Shown here: positions 38,901 through 47,002 of the stretch, in pieces | Position numbering within the stretch: the first letter of the stretch is position 1 | How the letters are laid out: every line of letters begins with the position of its first letter | DNA from: Polynucleobacter sp. | Lineage (GTDB): Bacteria; Pseudomonadota; Gammaproteobacteria; Burkholderiales; Burkholderiaceae_D | Reading direction: 5' to 3' | DNA: 64,000 bases | Assembly (NCBI GenBank): GCA_021737945.1 | Contig: JAIPCX010000009.1 | Location: forward strand, 1 to 64,000 | Notes under the pieces: model-generated | The model's input: only the letters and a program-made list of their open reading frames with translations | What the model was told of the DNA's origin: nothing | Database searches by the model: none | Position numbers and translations under genes: made by a program

Positions 38901-39347
38901 ATCTCCTTGAATGCGACTAAGTCGACACAGACCAACAACGGTAACTTGATTGGATTGATGGGTAGCTACACAACGACCGATGGCAAAACACATACCATGG
39001 GCGACGTGTGGTTCCAGACCGATGCAGCAGGTGATCGCGTGTTTGATCTGGCGGCCATCGCTAAAGCAGCGGGCACATCGAAGGTTGATATGTCCAACGC
39101 ACAAGCCGATACGCTGAAAGTGACTCTGGCTGATGTCTTGGCAGTGGGCACACCGGATATCCTGAGCGGCACCTCAACGGTGACCATCACGGGTGATTCG
39201 GGAGACGTGGTCCAACTGACAGGTTCGGCTGGTGCAGGATGGAGCTTGGCTGGAACGCAGACCGATGGAGCAGATACCTACATGGTCTACGTGAACCAGA
39301 ATGCTCACCTGATGGTTAACGACAAGATTCACCTGATCATTAACTAA
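29931..39347 (+). CDS. Giant (3138 aa) octapeptide-repeat T1SS exoprotein with EF-hand-like C-terminal domain
   Basis: Near-continuous LxTxQ[IV]x[AG] repeats; C-terminal DLDGNGIQTT, DINNDGKAD, DINKDGQINNGSELFG, DTNNDGVLDANDAAF, DIDGNGITGSNEL; C-terminus DTYMVYVNQNAHLMVNDKIHLIIN; followed directly by T1SS genes. Confidence 0.9.
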   Translation: MATTSTSISNLTQALITALTTADIVDLTAVQAGTFSATQASYLSATQIAAFENDDIAKLTLSNLSASQVAGITKDQSPVLSAAQVAAIGASAISGMVTAAFSTLTTTQTVALTTAQIAGLSATQMGVMTEDQLGKITAAQIARVPVASLQAMSTAQISFLNTASVSGLTTAQVKGIYTNQIGALDTRIVAALTTAQITALSNDNIAAGLSTAQIVSMAATQIASLATAQLSKFTTLQMLALETTDLNALTTAQVIALATDQTRALATNQVAALNTKQVNTLATKNIYTLTTDQVAALTTVQVLGLATSQIAAFETHQVAAISDADIAILTTAQVSAFETKDIAGGLVTSQIAALLTSQIAAMSTAQVTRLTTIQVQTLAAADIAAMSTAQVASLGTDHFVAMTTDQVAAITTLGVVNLQTADVAALTTSSIVALSSSQVAVLTTAGLGVLSTAQTAAIETRDIAVLNTAQIAALRTFNVSTLTTDQLVALTTSQISSVTTAALISIATANISAIDAADVARMTTAQIAALTTNQAAAMSTAQFAALTTVQISRVTTADLAQFGTDDVAVLASSQIANLTTAQITSMSSTQVSNFVDSGISSLNTLQIASLATTQMSGLTTSQIVALSTAQVASVSTLNISLLQTSQIASIETRDVAQLTTRQIQSLGSAQINVMSTAQVGALKTAQVRAIETVDVNGFSTAQMVALSTAQVTALATSQLLLLNTLQISAMETRDVAAMGTAQISRISSLQLSSMTTDQLNSLSTLSLSVLQTAATSGMTTAQVSAFTTTQVRALTTIQIATFGSAQYAALPTASLSLFGTAQLATVTTANIAGLTTDQIAALSATQVANLTTSQLNAMSTSQIRAIETADFTSLTTRQIASLSTDDVVALRTNQISLLNTAQIGLLATNGIANLTTDQLVALSATQFANLATKQIVTLASNQVAAIETADIGSVTTAGISTITTAAIVGLTTAQMVAMTAAQLSALKTAQFSLLTTDDLVAIETADISSLTTAQLRTLGSASVSVLSVEQIAKVTTAQVSGLTTAALQGLTTAGASTLTAAQVGVMSTAQFIYMTSAQGNALGTAAIAGLTTAQMSAFLLNTTSTIALATAQFSSITTANMALFSTLNLTNMTTAPLNSLTNYGTNQVAAINTFAMSAISSGAMNTMTTAQVGTLSTAQVAVLNTAAISFGVTTAQLASLSATQVANLSTATIATLASNQVAGIETADIGSLTTRQLAALTTATALGLTTDQIVNLTTDQFGALKTAQMIALTTAQIRALETRDVAALSTAQIVAFSSGQMVLGLSTAQLGVLSASQIAVITTDDISVMTTTQFAGFSAAQVGSLVTAEINVMASAQIGALATSAISSLTTAAMTFISTDSLKGLTTDQVVALNTTQIGSITTAQVTFLTSAQIGAIETADIVGLETRDIAALTSNQVAGLTTSQFVGMAAGQISAITTDDINLSFTTLQVAGLSAAQVASLSTAQFSAMTSSQFRAIETIDFSSLTTAQISTFSSFALANLVTDQLRVMTTAQIASLGTAVVSALTSDEAVALSTAQLSSLTTAQVVAIGSYPISWFNTANMSSLTTAQIGVLTTQQINNLTTEQIAQLSATQAGVITTVQTTGITSREVSVMNTAQISALTTAAISAVSSYGISGITTTQVGGINTAQIGALTTYQFSLVNTAQFAALGTAQMSVLSTAAITVIDSVDFAALSSAQISALSVGAIAAMTTQQVFGLSSDIIGLTTAQIVALTTAAAANLTTDQFNQFGTAQIAAFETRDLIQIASAAITVLESVQFGVLNTAQVAILTTQQVFSISSAEVVGLTTDAIVTLSTAQFAGMSTNQFLSLTTAQLAAIETRDLVQVLSSGIAGLTSSQLSVLTTDQVSRLTSIQVSAIESADIVGMTTAQLASLTTVNVSGIATQNIQNLTTAQISGFSTTAIAGMLVSQIAAIESIDAAKLTTDQLVALTTAQFSAVVSQAIYGFTTNQITAIETRDLVVLGSENVNFMNSVQIAALTTTQIAIMTSQQLSAINSDDVRGFTTDQLGALLTTQIYGLASQNIDNLSSAQVSGFSTLFIAALTTDQLNAISSEDIKGLTTTQIIALTTTQVAALDSQSLGGLLTNQWAAFETRDVAALTSDQFTLGASSVQLAALTTDQIVAMTSQQLSGLSAVQVSGLTTNQVSAIETRDLIFGFASNQITALGSAQVIALTTDTVSRFNSLQLQGIDSIDLSVMTTNQIAVLSTAAAAYITSVQVDALTTAQVSVLSANTIDLWTTAQVSMLASAEMVALTTASMAVFDSLQLLAVSSDEISVLTTAQIASISTAAMAYINSTQVDGLTTAQVAVLSANTIDLLTSAQVSMLTSAEMLALTTAQLAVFDSLQLLAVTSDELAVLTTAQIASIPTAAMGYLVSFQVDALTTAQISALSANTIDLWSTQNISVLLSSEMIALTTAQLAVFDSMQLLAVTSDELAVLTTAQIASISTAALGYIVSTQVDGLSAAQLAVVSANTIDLWTSQNISVLTSTDMASMTTAQFAVFDSLQLLAISSLTLSTLTTAQIAAIPTAAMGYLTSIQVDGLTATQIAVLSANTIDMFDSVTISMLLSSEMVALTTAQLAVFDSLQLQAVASDELTVLTTAQIAAIPTAALGYIVSTQVDGLSATQLAVVSANTIDLWTSQNISVLTSTDMASMTTAQFAVFDSLQLLAISSLTLSTLTTAQVAALPTAAMGYLSSTQVDGLTSSQVAVLSANTIDLWTSNNVSMLTSVELAVLTTAQIAVFDSLQLQSLTSTELSYLTTFQVSALTSSVFQNLTSVTLTGLGSAQIAALGDQYGNLSSTALDYIFSQQIRALGLQSALTKWGFVTPVVLDLDGNGIQTTTAENGVTFDINNDGKADQTAWVARGDGLLVRDINKDGQINNGSELFGSATSLGKGMTAADGYVAMRALDTNNDGVLDANDAAFGELMVWTDIDGNGITGSNELTNLSDLGINSISLNATKSTQTNNGNLIGLMGSYTTTDGKTHTMGDVWFQTDAAGDRVFDLAAIAKAAGTSKVDMSNAQADTLKVTLADVLAVGTPDILSGTSTVTITGDSGDVVQLTGSAGAGWSLAGTQTDGADTYMVYVNQNAHLMVNDKIHLIIN
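29960..38480 (+). repeat. Coding array of ~24-nt (8-aa) degenerate repeats, roughly 350 units
   Basis: Octad register can be read by eye through nearly the whole array, e.g. LTTDQVAA LTTVQVLG LATSQIAA FETHQVAA. Confidence 0.93.
36541..38340 (+). repeat. Higher-order tandem repeat of 240 nt (80 aa, 10 octads), about 7 units
   Basis: [GC]TNTTTGATTCNNTGCA(A/G)CT recurs exactly every 240 nt in rows 36781, 37021, 37261, 37501, 37741, 37981, 38221; protein unit LSANTIDLW...FDSLQLLAV...PTAAMGYL. Confidence 0.95.
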
Positions 39348-39357
39348 GGAAAGCATC

Positions 39358-41559
39358 ATGAATCACCCTGGCGGCTCTCGCTTTGAAGCGAGGCCGGCAG
39401 AAACGGATAGTCTGTTGCAAACCCTACTTGGGGTTTGCAACAGATACGGAGTCCAGAAGTCAGCTGCCTCATTTTTGGCAGGTTTACCGAGTACAGAACG
39501 GCTGTCTGTAGAGCACGGAACTCGTGCAATGCATGCGGCCGGTTTTGCTGTAAAACTGGTTAAACGCGATCCATCCACTCTGCCTAATGAATTACTGCCT
39601 GCTGTATTATTAAACAAAGACGGTACGGCTTTCACGCTACTCAGCATCGACCATGGCCGCTCTGGCCCACGCTTTGAAATTCATGAAGCGGGACCGTCGG
39701 AACAAATAAAAGTGATGACCTTGGCTGAACTACGCCAGCATCATGGTGGTCATTGCATGCTGATCAAACAGCTTCCCAAAGCAGGCGAAGCCGGCGGAGA
39801 AGACGAAAAAGAAGAAGTCGGTTCGAAATGGCTGTGGCAAGCCGTTTGGCGCTACCGCCGTTATTACTACGACAGTATTCTTGCGGCAGTACTTATCAAC
39901 GTGTTGTCCACGTTTGCTGGATTGTTCGCAATCCATGTCTACGACCGCGTAATTCCATTAAAAGCGTATTCCACATTGTGGACTTTAGTGGTCGGTGTAG
40001 TTATTGCTTTGTTGTTCGAAGCAGCCACCCGACAAATACGTGATTACCTAATGGATTTGGCGGCTCGTAAAGCTGATATCACTCTTTCGACCACATTGTT
40101 TCGACAAGCGCTCGGTTTGCGTTTAGAAAACGCACCGCCGAACTCAGGCGCGTTTGCCCATCAAGTGCGGCAATTTGAAACCGTAAGAGATTTTGGTACA
40201 TCGGCCTGTATGGGCATCGTGACCGACTTGCCGTTTGGTTTGCTATTCATTTCTATGATCTTCATAGTGGCTGGACAACTTGCGATAGTGCCGTTGGTTG
40301 GCATTATGGTATCGATGCTGTTTGCGTTGTTAACGCAGCCCGCTCTGTATCGTTATATGTTGCTCACCTACCGTGATCAGGCACAGATGATGGGCGTGCT
40401 GATCGAATCAATCGAAGGTATTGAGACTCTCCGCGTTACAGGTGCATCCGGCATCATGACCAAGCGTTATGAAGATTTAGCCGCTACATCGGCGTTTTCA
40501 GGTATGCGGTTCCGCATCTTGTCCAATATCGTTGGCACATTAGCCAGCATGATCCAACAAGCGCAAAACATTATTTTGTTGGTGTGGGGCGTTTACCTGA
40601 TTCACTCGGGAGAAATTACCACCGGTGCGCTAGTAGGTAGCATTATGTTTGCCGGTCGTGCAACGGCACCATTCATGCAATTCATCGGTTTGGCCACGCA
40701 ATGGCAAAGCGCTAAAACAGCGATGGATGGCCTAAACACGTTAATGAATGCACCGCAAGAGCGAGATCCAGCGCGCTCGTATTTGCAAAAACCAACCATG
40801 GATGGCCGCATTGAGGTGAGTAAGTTGGGCTTTGCGTACCCATCCACCGGTAGCCACACTGCGCCGATCGCACTCAAAGATGTCAGTCTAAAAATTGATG
40901 AAGGCGAGCGCGTGGCCTTCGTCGGAAAAATCGGTAGTGGCAAATCAACGCTGTTGCGAATGATCGCTGGCTTGTATTTGCCTATCGAAGGCCAAGTCAA
41001 AATGGATGGCATCGATATACGCCAGATTGACCCCGTTGATTTTCGAAATCAAATTGGCTATGTGACGCAAGATCTCAGATTATTCCGCGGCACGTTAAGA
41101 GAAAACATTTTCTTAGGTCGACCAGCAGCAACGATGGAAGCGTTTTTAGAAGTGGTCGCATTGACTGGTTTAGATAAAATCGCCGACGCCCATCCGATGG
41201 GATTTGATATGCCGATTCTGGCGGGGGGTATTGGTTTGTCGGGTGGTCAGCGTCAGTTAGTGGCGTTGGCACGCGCTTTGGTAACCAGTCCTAAGGTATT
41301 ACTGATGGATGAACCAACCAGTGCGATGGACATGCAATCCGAGGCCCAATTTACTCAACGACTGGATGCCATCGTTAACAACCGTACTGTCATTATCGTG
41401 ACTCACCGTCCGTCATTGTTAAAAGTAGTGGATCGTATTGTGGTGATGGATAACGCTCGCTTAGTGGCTGACGGCCCTAAAGAAAAAATTCTAGCGATGT
41501 TGTCCGGATCAACGGCGATTAGCCAAGAAGGCACGGCACTGGAGCGGGGAGAGCATTAA
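39358..41559 (+). CDS. T1SS permease/ATPase with C39-like (non-catalytic) N-terminal domain, LapB-like
   Basis: N-terminal C39-like region without the ECG catalytic motif; GKIGSGKSTLLR, LSGGQRQLVALARALVTSPKVLLMDEPTSAMD. Confidence 0.93.
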   Translation: MNHPGGSRFEARPAETDSLLQTLLGVCNRYGVQKSAASFLAGLPSTERLSVEHGTRAMHAAGFAVKLVKRDPSTLPNELLPAVLLNKDGTAFTLLSIDHGRSGPRFEIHEAGPSEQIKVMTLAELRQHHGGHCMLIKQLPKAGEAGGEDEKEEVGSKWLWQAVWRYRRYYYDSILAAVLINVLSTFAGLFAIHVYDRVIPLKAYSTLWTLVVGVVIALLFEAATRQIRDYLMDLAARKADITLSTTLFRQALGLRLENAPPNSGAFAHQVRQFETVRDFGTSACMGIVTDLPFGLLFISMIFIVAGQLAIVPLVGIMVSMLFALLTQPALYRYMLLTYRDQAQMMGVLIESIEGIETLRVTGASGIMTKRYEDLAATSAFSGMRFRILSNIVGTLASMIQQAQNIILLVWGVYLIHSGEITTGALVGSIMFAGRATAPFMQFIGLATQWQSAKTAMDGLNTLMNAPQERDPARSYLQKPTMDGRIEVSKLGFAYPSTGSHTAPIALKDVSLKIDEGERVAFVGKIGSGKSTLLRMIAGLYLPIEGQVKMDGIDIRQIDPVDFRNQIGYVTQDLRLFRGTLRENIFLGRPAATMEAFLEVVALTGLDKIADAHPMGFDMPILAGGIGLSGGQRQLVALARALVTSPKVLLMDEPTSAMDMQSEAQFTQRLDAIVNNRTVIIVTHRPSLLKVVDRIVVMDNARLVADGPKEKILAMLSGSTAISQEGTALERGEH

Positions 41560-42842
41560 TGAAACCCAAATCCCTGCACGACCTCGACAAAATTTCGCCG
41601 TGGTATGTTGATTTTGCCTTTTGGCGTAAATGGAAAAAACGCATCAGCGGCTCCGATCTTGAGTACATGGATAACGTCAGCGAGGCGTTGTTAGCGCAAT
41701 CGACTCCTGCATCGTCTGCATTTTTGTATTTAATGATTGCGCTCACTGTGATTGCCGTGACTTGGGCGAGCACTTCCAAAGTAGATGAAGTCACACAAGC
41801 CGAAGCTAGAGTAATAACGTCTAACCGTGATCAGGTCGTTAACAGTTTAGAGGGCGGTCTACTTGCTGCCATGCTGGTCTCAGAAGGTGACACAGTCACT
41901 AAAGGACAAGCCATCGTTCAACTTGAACCAACACGGTTTGAGAGTCAGTACGCGGAAGGTATGTCAAAGCAAATAGCGCTGAAAGCTGCTTTATCAAGAG
42001 CCCGATCTGAGGCACTGAATCAGACATTAAGTTTTCCGCCCGAGGTACTCGCTTATCGAGCCATCGTAGAAAACGAAACGCGCAACCACTTGGCGAAGAA
42101 AAAAATGATGGATGAATCGGTGGTGTCTTTACGCAAAAGCGTGGACATGATTTCGAATGAAATTCAAATTTCGCAAAAGCTGTCAGAGCAGGGTTTGTTT
42201 TCGGTTGTGGAATTATCGCGCTTACGTCGCCAAGAAAACGATCTCAACCAGCAAATTACAGAGCGCTTAAATAAATTTCGTGCAGACGCTAATGCTGAAG
42301 TAGTGCGTATTGAGAACGAGCTCTCACAATTAAAACCAAATCTAAATGCGCGTCGTGACACCTACGATCGTACAACCTTACGCGCACCGGTTAATGGCAT
42401 AGTAAAAAACATACGCATGACTACTCTGGGCGCGGCAGTACCAGGCGGCGCGCCAATATTAGATATTGTTCCTGTCGATGCTAAACTGTTGCTAGATGCA
42501 CGCCTAGATCCAAAAGACATCTCTTACATAAAACAGGGATTGCCAGTAACTATAAAAATGGCCGCATTTGACACAGCCATTTATGGTGAATTAAAAGGCA
42601 GCGTGGTGTTGATCAGTCCAGATACATTTAGGGAAGATGCACGGAGCGCGGATGGCCAATCGGCTGCGTACTACCGCGTGTTGATTGAGAGCGAAATCGA
42701 TAAAAATGATCCTCGTCAAAAAAAGATGGTGATTATTCCTGGGATGACCGCCACCGCGCAAATTAAGACAGGTGCTAAAACCGTTATGCAGTATTTGATC
42801 AAACCGATCTACAAAGCAAAAGAAGCGTTCCGCGAACGTTAA
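41559..42842 (+). CDS. HlyD-family T1SS periplasmic adaptor
   Basis: VVNSLEGGLLAAMLVSEGDTVTKGQAIVQLEPTRFES ... YDRTTLRAPVNGIVKNIRMTTLGAAVPGGAPILDIVP; start overlaps preceding stop. Confidence 0.93.
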   Translation: MKPKSLHDLDKISPWYVDFAFWRKWKKRISGSDLEYMDNVSEALLAQSTPASSAFLYLMIALTVIAVTWASTSKVDEVTQAEARVITSNRDQVVNSLEGGLLAAMLVSEGDTVTKGQAIVQLEPTRFESQYAEGMSKQIALKAALSRARSEALNQTLSFPPEVLAYRAIVENETRNHLAKKKMMDESVVSLRKSVDMISNEIQISQKLSEQGLFSVVELSRLRRQENDLNQQITERLNKFRADANAEVVRIENELSQLKPNLNARRDTYDRTTLRAPVNGIVKNIRMTTLGAAVPGGAPILDIVPVDAKLLLDARLDPKDISYIKQGLPVTIKMAAFDTAIYGELKGSVVLISPDTFREDARSADGQSAAYYRVLIESEIDKNDPRQKKMVIIPGMTATAQIKTGAKTVMQYLIKPIYKAKEAFRER

Positions 42843-42867
42843 GATCTGGTCTCACATTCTGTGCACA

Positions 42868-44259
42868 ATGAAAACATTCAAGCGTACCGCGTGGTTAGCA
42901 GCATTCATATCAACAGCTTTGTTGTCGCCCTTGGCAACGAACGCTGCAAGCACCGACGACAAAGCCGATGCTGCACCAATGCAGATGACAGATTATCTGC
43001 AATTAAAAAGGTTTAAGGAGATTCCTTCTGCAGGCCGCATAGTCGAATCGAATTTACGCCAAAAAGAAATCATTATTGCTGCCTTAAACTACAGCCCTAC
43101 AGGGCGTGAAGTACTTGCTAGCTTATTGGCAGCAGGACTCGATACCACCGCAGCAAAAGGTGCCAAGTTACCTCAAGTAACTGCAACGGTTCAATCGGCA
43201 ATGACTGAAGGCGATCTTCCGATGGCATCAAAGAATCGCGGAAGCCCTGGCGCTACCTTTCAAGCGTCCTATGTTGTGTACGACTGGGGCCGACTAGATG
43301 CAAATGTAAGAGTTCGTAAAGAAGCAGAAAATTCACTTAGCGCTCGTCAAAATTTGGTAGCACGTCAAGTGGCTTTGGATGCCGTAACCACCTGCCTAGA
43401 GCTAAGCAAACAGCGAGCGCTACTAACCGCGAATATCGATTATGTCGATAAGATCAAAGATTTAGTAAGGCGATTAAATCGAGTAGTTGAATCAGACCCC
43501 GGCCGTGCCGGTGAACTAGTGCAAACAAAATCAAGAATGCTGCAAGCGGATTCATCGATAGAAACGGTCCGCACCAAAGTAACTGAAATTAAGTATCGTT
43601 TAGACCGAATACTCGGATCGAATCAATCGCACCAATGCGATGGTCTTGGACCCAGCCTATTGAATGCGCCTGATCGAAACGATGTACTCGACAGTTTAAA
43701 AATTCATCCGCAAGTCCGAATTGTAGAAGCGGATTATCGACTAAATTTAAACCTTGTCGATCAACTAGCCGCAACACGTAAACCACAAGCCTCGGTCATT
43801 GCAGCGCATGCGCCGGTGTCTTTGGGATTTACGCAAGACTATGCACAATCTGTTACGTTATCCGTAACAGCACCTCTGTATGATGGCAATACACTTAAAT
43901 CATCAGAGCGAGCTTCACTAGAACGCGCCAACGCAGCTCTCGAAAGAAAAGAAGAAACCCTTCGCCAGCTCACCGATGACGTAAAGCAGCGCCATTCACA
44001 AGCCGTGCGTAACTTGGCGCGCGCTGAAGAATATGTCAGCCTGCTAGAGATCAACAAAAAAGTTCGTGATGATTTTTTTGTGCAATGGGTTTCGTTAGGC
44101 CGTCGTTCTTTATTTGAATTGCTAGCCATTGAAGCGGAACAATTTTCTTTAGACACCGGTTATTTCACTACGCTATACGACGGCATGATTGGCGTGGCCT
44201 TTCTGCGCACGACTGCGGGTGAATTGACTATGGATACATTTACGACGAATACACCATGA
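42868..44259 (+). CDS. TolC-family outer membrane protein
   Basis: Signal peptide; ALDAVTTCLELSKQRALL, VTLSVTAPLYDGNTLKSSERASLERANAALERKEETLRQL. Confidence 0.85.
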   Translation: MKTFKRTAWLAAFISTALLSPLATNAASTDDKADAAPMQMTDYLQLKRFKEIPSAGRIVESNLRQKEIIIAALNYSPTGREVLASLLAAGLDTTAAKGAKLPQVTATVQSAMTEGDLPMASKNRGSPGATFQASYVVYDWGRLDANVRVRKEAENSLSARQNLVARQVALDAVTTCLELSKQRALLTANIDYVDKIKDLVRRLNRVVESDPGRAGELVQTKSRMLQADSSIETVRTKVTEIKYRLDRILGSNQSHQCDGLGPSLLNAPDRNDVLDSLKIHPQVRIVEADYRLNLNLVDQLAATRKPQASVIAAHAPVSLGFTQDYAQSVTLSVTAPLYDGNTLKSSERASLERANAALERKEETLRQLTDDVKQRHSQAVRNLARAEEYVSLLEINKKVRDDFFVQWVSLGRRSLFELLAIEAEQFSLDTGYFTTLYDGMIGVAFLRTTAGELTMDTFTTNTP

Positions 44260-46151
44260 GCACCAAAGCCAAGGCTAAAAAACATACACCAAACGCCGTT
44301 GCCGCTGCGCCTGAACAAAACTGGTTAGCGACACTAGGACAGATTAAAAGCGATAAGTTTTCTATCGATCAGATTATTCAGTTAGCCGATACTTTGCTGA
44401 AAGCAGGTAAACAGGACCTAACCGATATCGCGTATCAAACATGGATAGCGAGCTCGACCTCGCCGATGAAATTTGTCGCCGCGTTTAATTACGGTGTGAT
44501 GCTGGCGAATTGGAATCGAACCGATGATGCGATTCGTTATTACAACCTCGCTGTACAAATAAATCCTAGCTTTGGTCACCCGCGTATCAATCTTGGCTTA
44601 GCCTTTGAGCGGCAAAACAAACAAGAAGAAGCAGTCGCCCAATGGCAGCTCATCGAAGCAGATCCAGTAATTAAAGCGGCGGCACCGATAGAGATTCGCA
44701 CGACTGCGTTAAATCACATTGGACGTTTACGTGAGATTCAGCGAAATTTCGTTGCCGCGGAAGTGGCGTTGACAGAGAGTTTGTCGATAAATCCGAACCA
44801 AAAAGACGCTCTACATCACTGGTTTCATTTACGCCAAAAGCAATGCGACTGGCCAGTGCTAAAAGAATTTGCTGAAGTTACTAAAAATAGAATAGTGACT
44901 TCCATGTCACCGCTAGCGTGCTTAGCGCATGATGATGACTTGGGTTTTCAGATGTTTATTGGTGAGCGTATCGTGCGTGAAAAATTCACCTTTAACCATC
45001 AGCCTATGGCCGAGCGTAAAAGCTATGGTCATCAGAAAATCCGAATTGGTTATCTCTCAGGGGATTTGTGTACACATGCCATCGGCCTGATCATGCCTGA
45101 GCTGTTTGAATTGCATGATCGCTCACGGTATGAAGTGTATTTATACGATTACGGTCGTGAAGATGGCACCGGCTTGCGCGCGCGTTACAAACAAAATATT
45201 GAAAATTTCGTATCCATTGCTGCGATGACTGATGTGCAGGCCGCCGCCAAAATCCGCATGGATGAGATTGATATCCTGATTGATTTGCATGGCCTCAGCT
45301 TAGGCATACGCGCTGAAATTCTTGCGTACAGGCCAGCGCCGATTCAAATGACGTATTTGGGTTACATCGGTACAACCATGTTGCCGTATGTTGATTACGT
45401 CATCACCGATGAATACAGTTTTACTGAGCCAATGGAACAGTACTACAGTGAAAAACCACTGAAGCTCAAGCATTGCTGTTTGCCGACCGATCGAAAAAAG
45501 CATGTCGACCCGACGCCAACCCGTGAAGAAGCGGGATTGCCTAGCGATAAATTCATTTTTGCGACATTCAACAATGCCTATAAGTTGAATGAAAAAATGT
45601 TTGGCACGTGGCTAAACATCATGAAGCGCGTGCCTAACAGCGTGTTATGGATTGTGGATGACAATCCGTGGGCAACGGCGAATATTCGTCGCTTCACACA
45701 ACAAAACGGCGTTGATCCAGCGCGGTTGATATTTACGCCGCGCGTCATGCCACCGGCCTACTTAGGTCGTATGCCCTTAGCGGATGTTTTCTTGGATAAC
45801 CATCCGTATAACGCCGGCTCAACCGCCAGCGATATTCTTTGGATGGGTGTGCCTATGGTGACCTTGTCGGGCAATACCTTTGTGTCGCGTATGGCAGGCA
45901 GCATGCTGCACTACGCAGGCCTTGATGAACTGATCGCTCACAATCACACCGACTATGAAAACCTCGCGGTGGCTTTATCTGCTGACCCTGAGCGTTTAGC
46001 GCGTATCAAAGCGCAGATGCTCAATCAACGTAATCCGGGTGGATCGTTCGATATGAGCCATTTCACCAAAGAGATGGAAAGAAATTACGAAGAGGCTTAT
46101 ACAAAAATAGCCACTTTCGAGATTCCGCATCATGAACTGGTAATGATCTGA
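44256..46151 (+). CDS. TPR + GT41 (OGT/SPINDLY-type) glycosyltransferase
   Basis: IRIGYLSGDLCTHAIGLIMPELFELHDRSRYEVYLYDYG ... PIQMTYLGYIGTTMLPYVDYVITDEYS ... FLDNHPYNAGSTASDILWMGVPMVTLSGNTFVSRMAGSML; 4-nt overlap with tolC. Confidence 0.9.
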   Translation: MSTKAKAKKHTPNAVAAAPEQNWLATLGQIKSDKFSIDQIIQLADTLLKAGKQDLTDIAYQTWIASSTSPMKFVAAFNYGVMLANWNRTDDAIRYYNLAVQINPSFGHPRINLGLAFERQNKQEEAVAQWQLIEADPVIKAAAPIEIRTTALNHIGRLREIQRNFVAAEVALTESLSINPNQKDALHHWFHLRQKQCDWPVLKEFAEVTKNRIVTSMSPLACLAHDDDLGFQMFIGERIVREKFTFNHQPMAERKSYGHQKIRIGYLSGDLCTHAIGLIMPELFELHDRSRYEVYLYDYGREDGTGLRARYKQNIENFVSIAAMTDVQAAAKIRMDEIDILIDLHGLSLGIRAEILAYRPAPIQMTYLGYIGTTMLPYVDYVITDEYSFTEPMEQYYSEKPLKLKHCCLPTDRKKHVDPTPTREEAGLPSDKFIFATFNNAYKLNEKMFGTWLNIMKRVPNSVLWIVDDNPWATANIRRFTQQNGVDPARLIFTPRVMPPAYLGRMPLADVFLDNHPYNAGSTASDILWMGVPMVTLSGNTFVSRMAGSMLHYAGLDELIAHNHTDYENLAVALSADPERLARIKAQMLNQRNPGGSFDMSHFTKEMERNYEEAYTKIATFEIPHHELVMI

Positions 46152-46153
46152 TC

Positions 46154-46978
46154 ATGGCTATTCATATTTACCAAATTTATTATGATCAAGCGACTAAGCA
46201 AGCGCTGGATCCGGGATTTATACCGCTAGATAACAGTAATACTGAGCGGCCTGATTGGTATGAGTTTTGGCCGATTCGCAAATTCTTAAAAGAAAACCAG
46301 CTACAAGAAGATTCTTGGTATGGTTTTTTGTCGCCTAAATTCGCGGGCAAAACAGGCTTTAACAGTAAGACCATCAAAGAGCTAATCACACAGTACGATC
46401 GTGTGATGGATGTGGCATTGTTTTCATCGACCTGGGATTTCATCGCGTATTACAAGAACTGCTTTGAGCAGGGCGAGGTTTGGCATGAAAACATCACGCA
46501 AGTCGCGCAGATGTTTTTTAACGTGGTGGGCTATGAAGTCAATTGTGCCGAGCTAGTAAACCACACGCAAAACTCCGTCACTAGTAATTACGTGATTGCT
46601 AAGCCGATTTACTGGCGCCGTTGGATGGATTTGGCAGACAAACTTTTCGCCGTATCGGAATCCAACACCCCCTTAGGTAACATATTGTCCGGGCAAACTA
46701 CTTACGGGCCGAAACTTTTACCGTTTAAAGTGTTCATACAAGAACGTTTGGCGCCGGTACTACTAGCGAATGAAAAATTCAAAGTGCTCTCGCCTGATCA
46801 AAGCCAGTATCGGCCACTGTTCAGTCACCTGTTCCATGAAAATCTGCGCACGCGTCGTACTTTGCAAACGCTTGATTTGTTAAAGGAGCGGTTCTGTGCC
46901 ACTGGAGATAGGCAGTATCTCGATACCTATAGCAAATTGAAGGCAGAAATCCCTATCAAGCCGACGCGCTTCCGTTAA
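46154..46978 (+). CDS. Conserved hypothetical protein, possible glycan-modifying enzyme
   Basis: Starts 3 nt after the GT41 stop; IYQIYYDQATKQALDPGFIPLDNSNTERPDWYEFWPIRKFL. Confidence 0.6.
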   Translation: MAIHIYQIYYDQATKQALDPGFIPLDNSNTERPDWYEFWPIRKFLKENQLQEDSWYGFLSPKFAGKTGFNSKTIKELITQYDRVMDVALFSSTWDFIAYYKNCFEQGEVWHENITQVAQMFFNVVGYEVNCAELVNHTQNSVTSNYVIAKPIYWRRWMDLADKLFAVSESNTPLGNILSGQTTYGPKLLPFKVFIQERLAPVLLANEKFKVLSPDQSQYRPLFSHLFHENLRTRRTLQTLDLLKERFCATGDRQYLDTYSKLKAEIPIKPTRFR

Positions 46979-47002
46979 TACCCGCGGCGACTTTCGCGGC
47001 GT

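Noticed and set aside
39358-39780. Active C39 peptidase domain on the LapB-like transporter (bacteriocin-type leader cleavage)
   Set aside because: The catalytic ECG-type motif is absent (LLQTLLGVCNRYG), so treated as a non-catalytic C39-like domain
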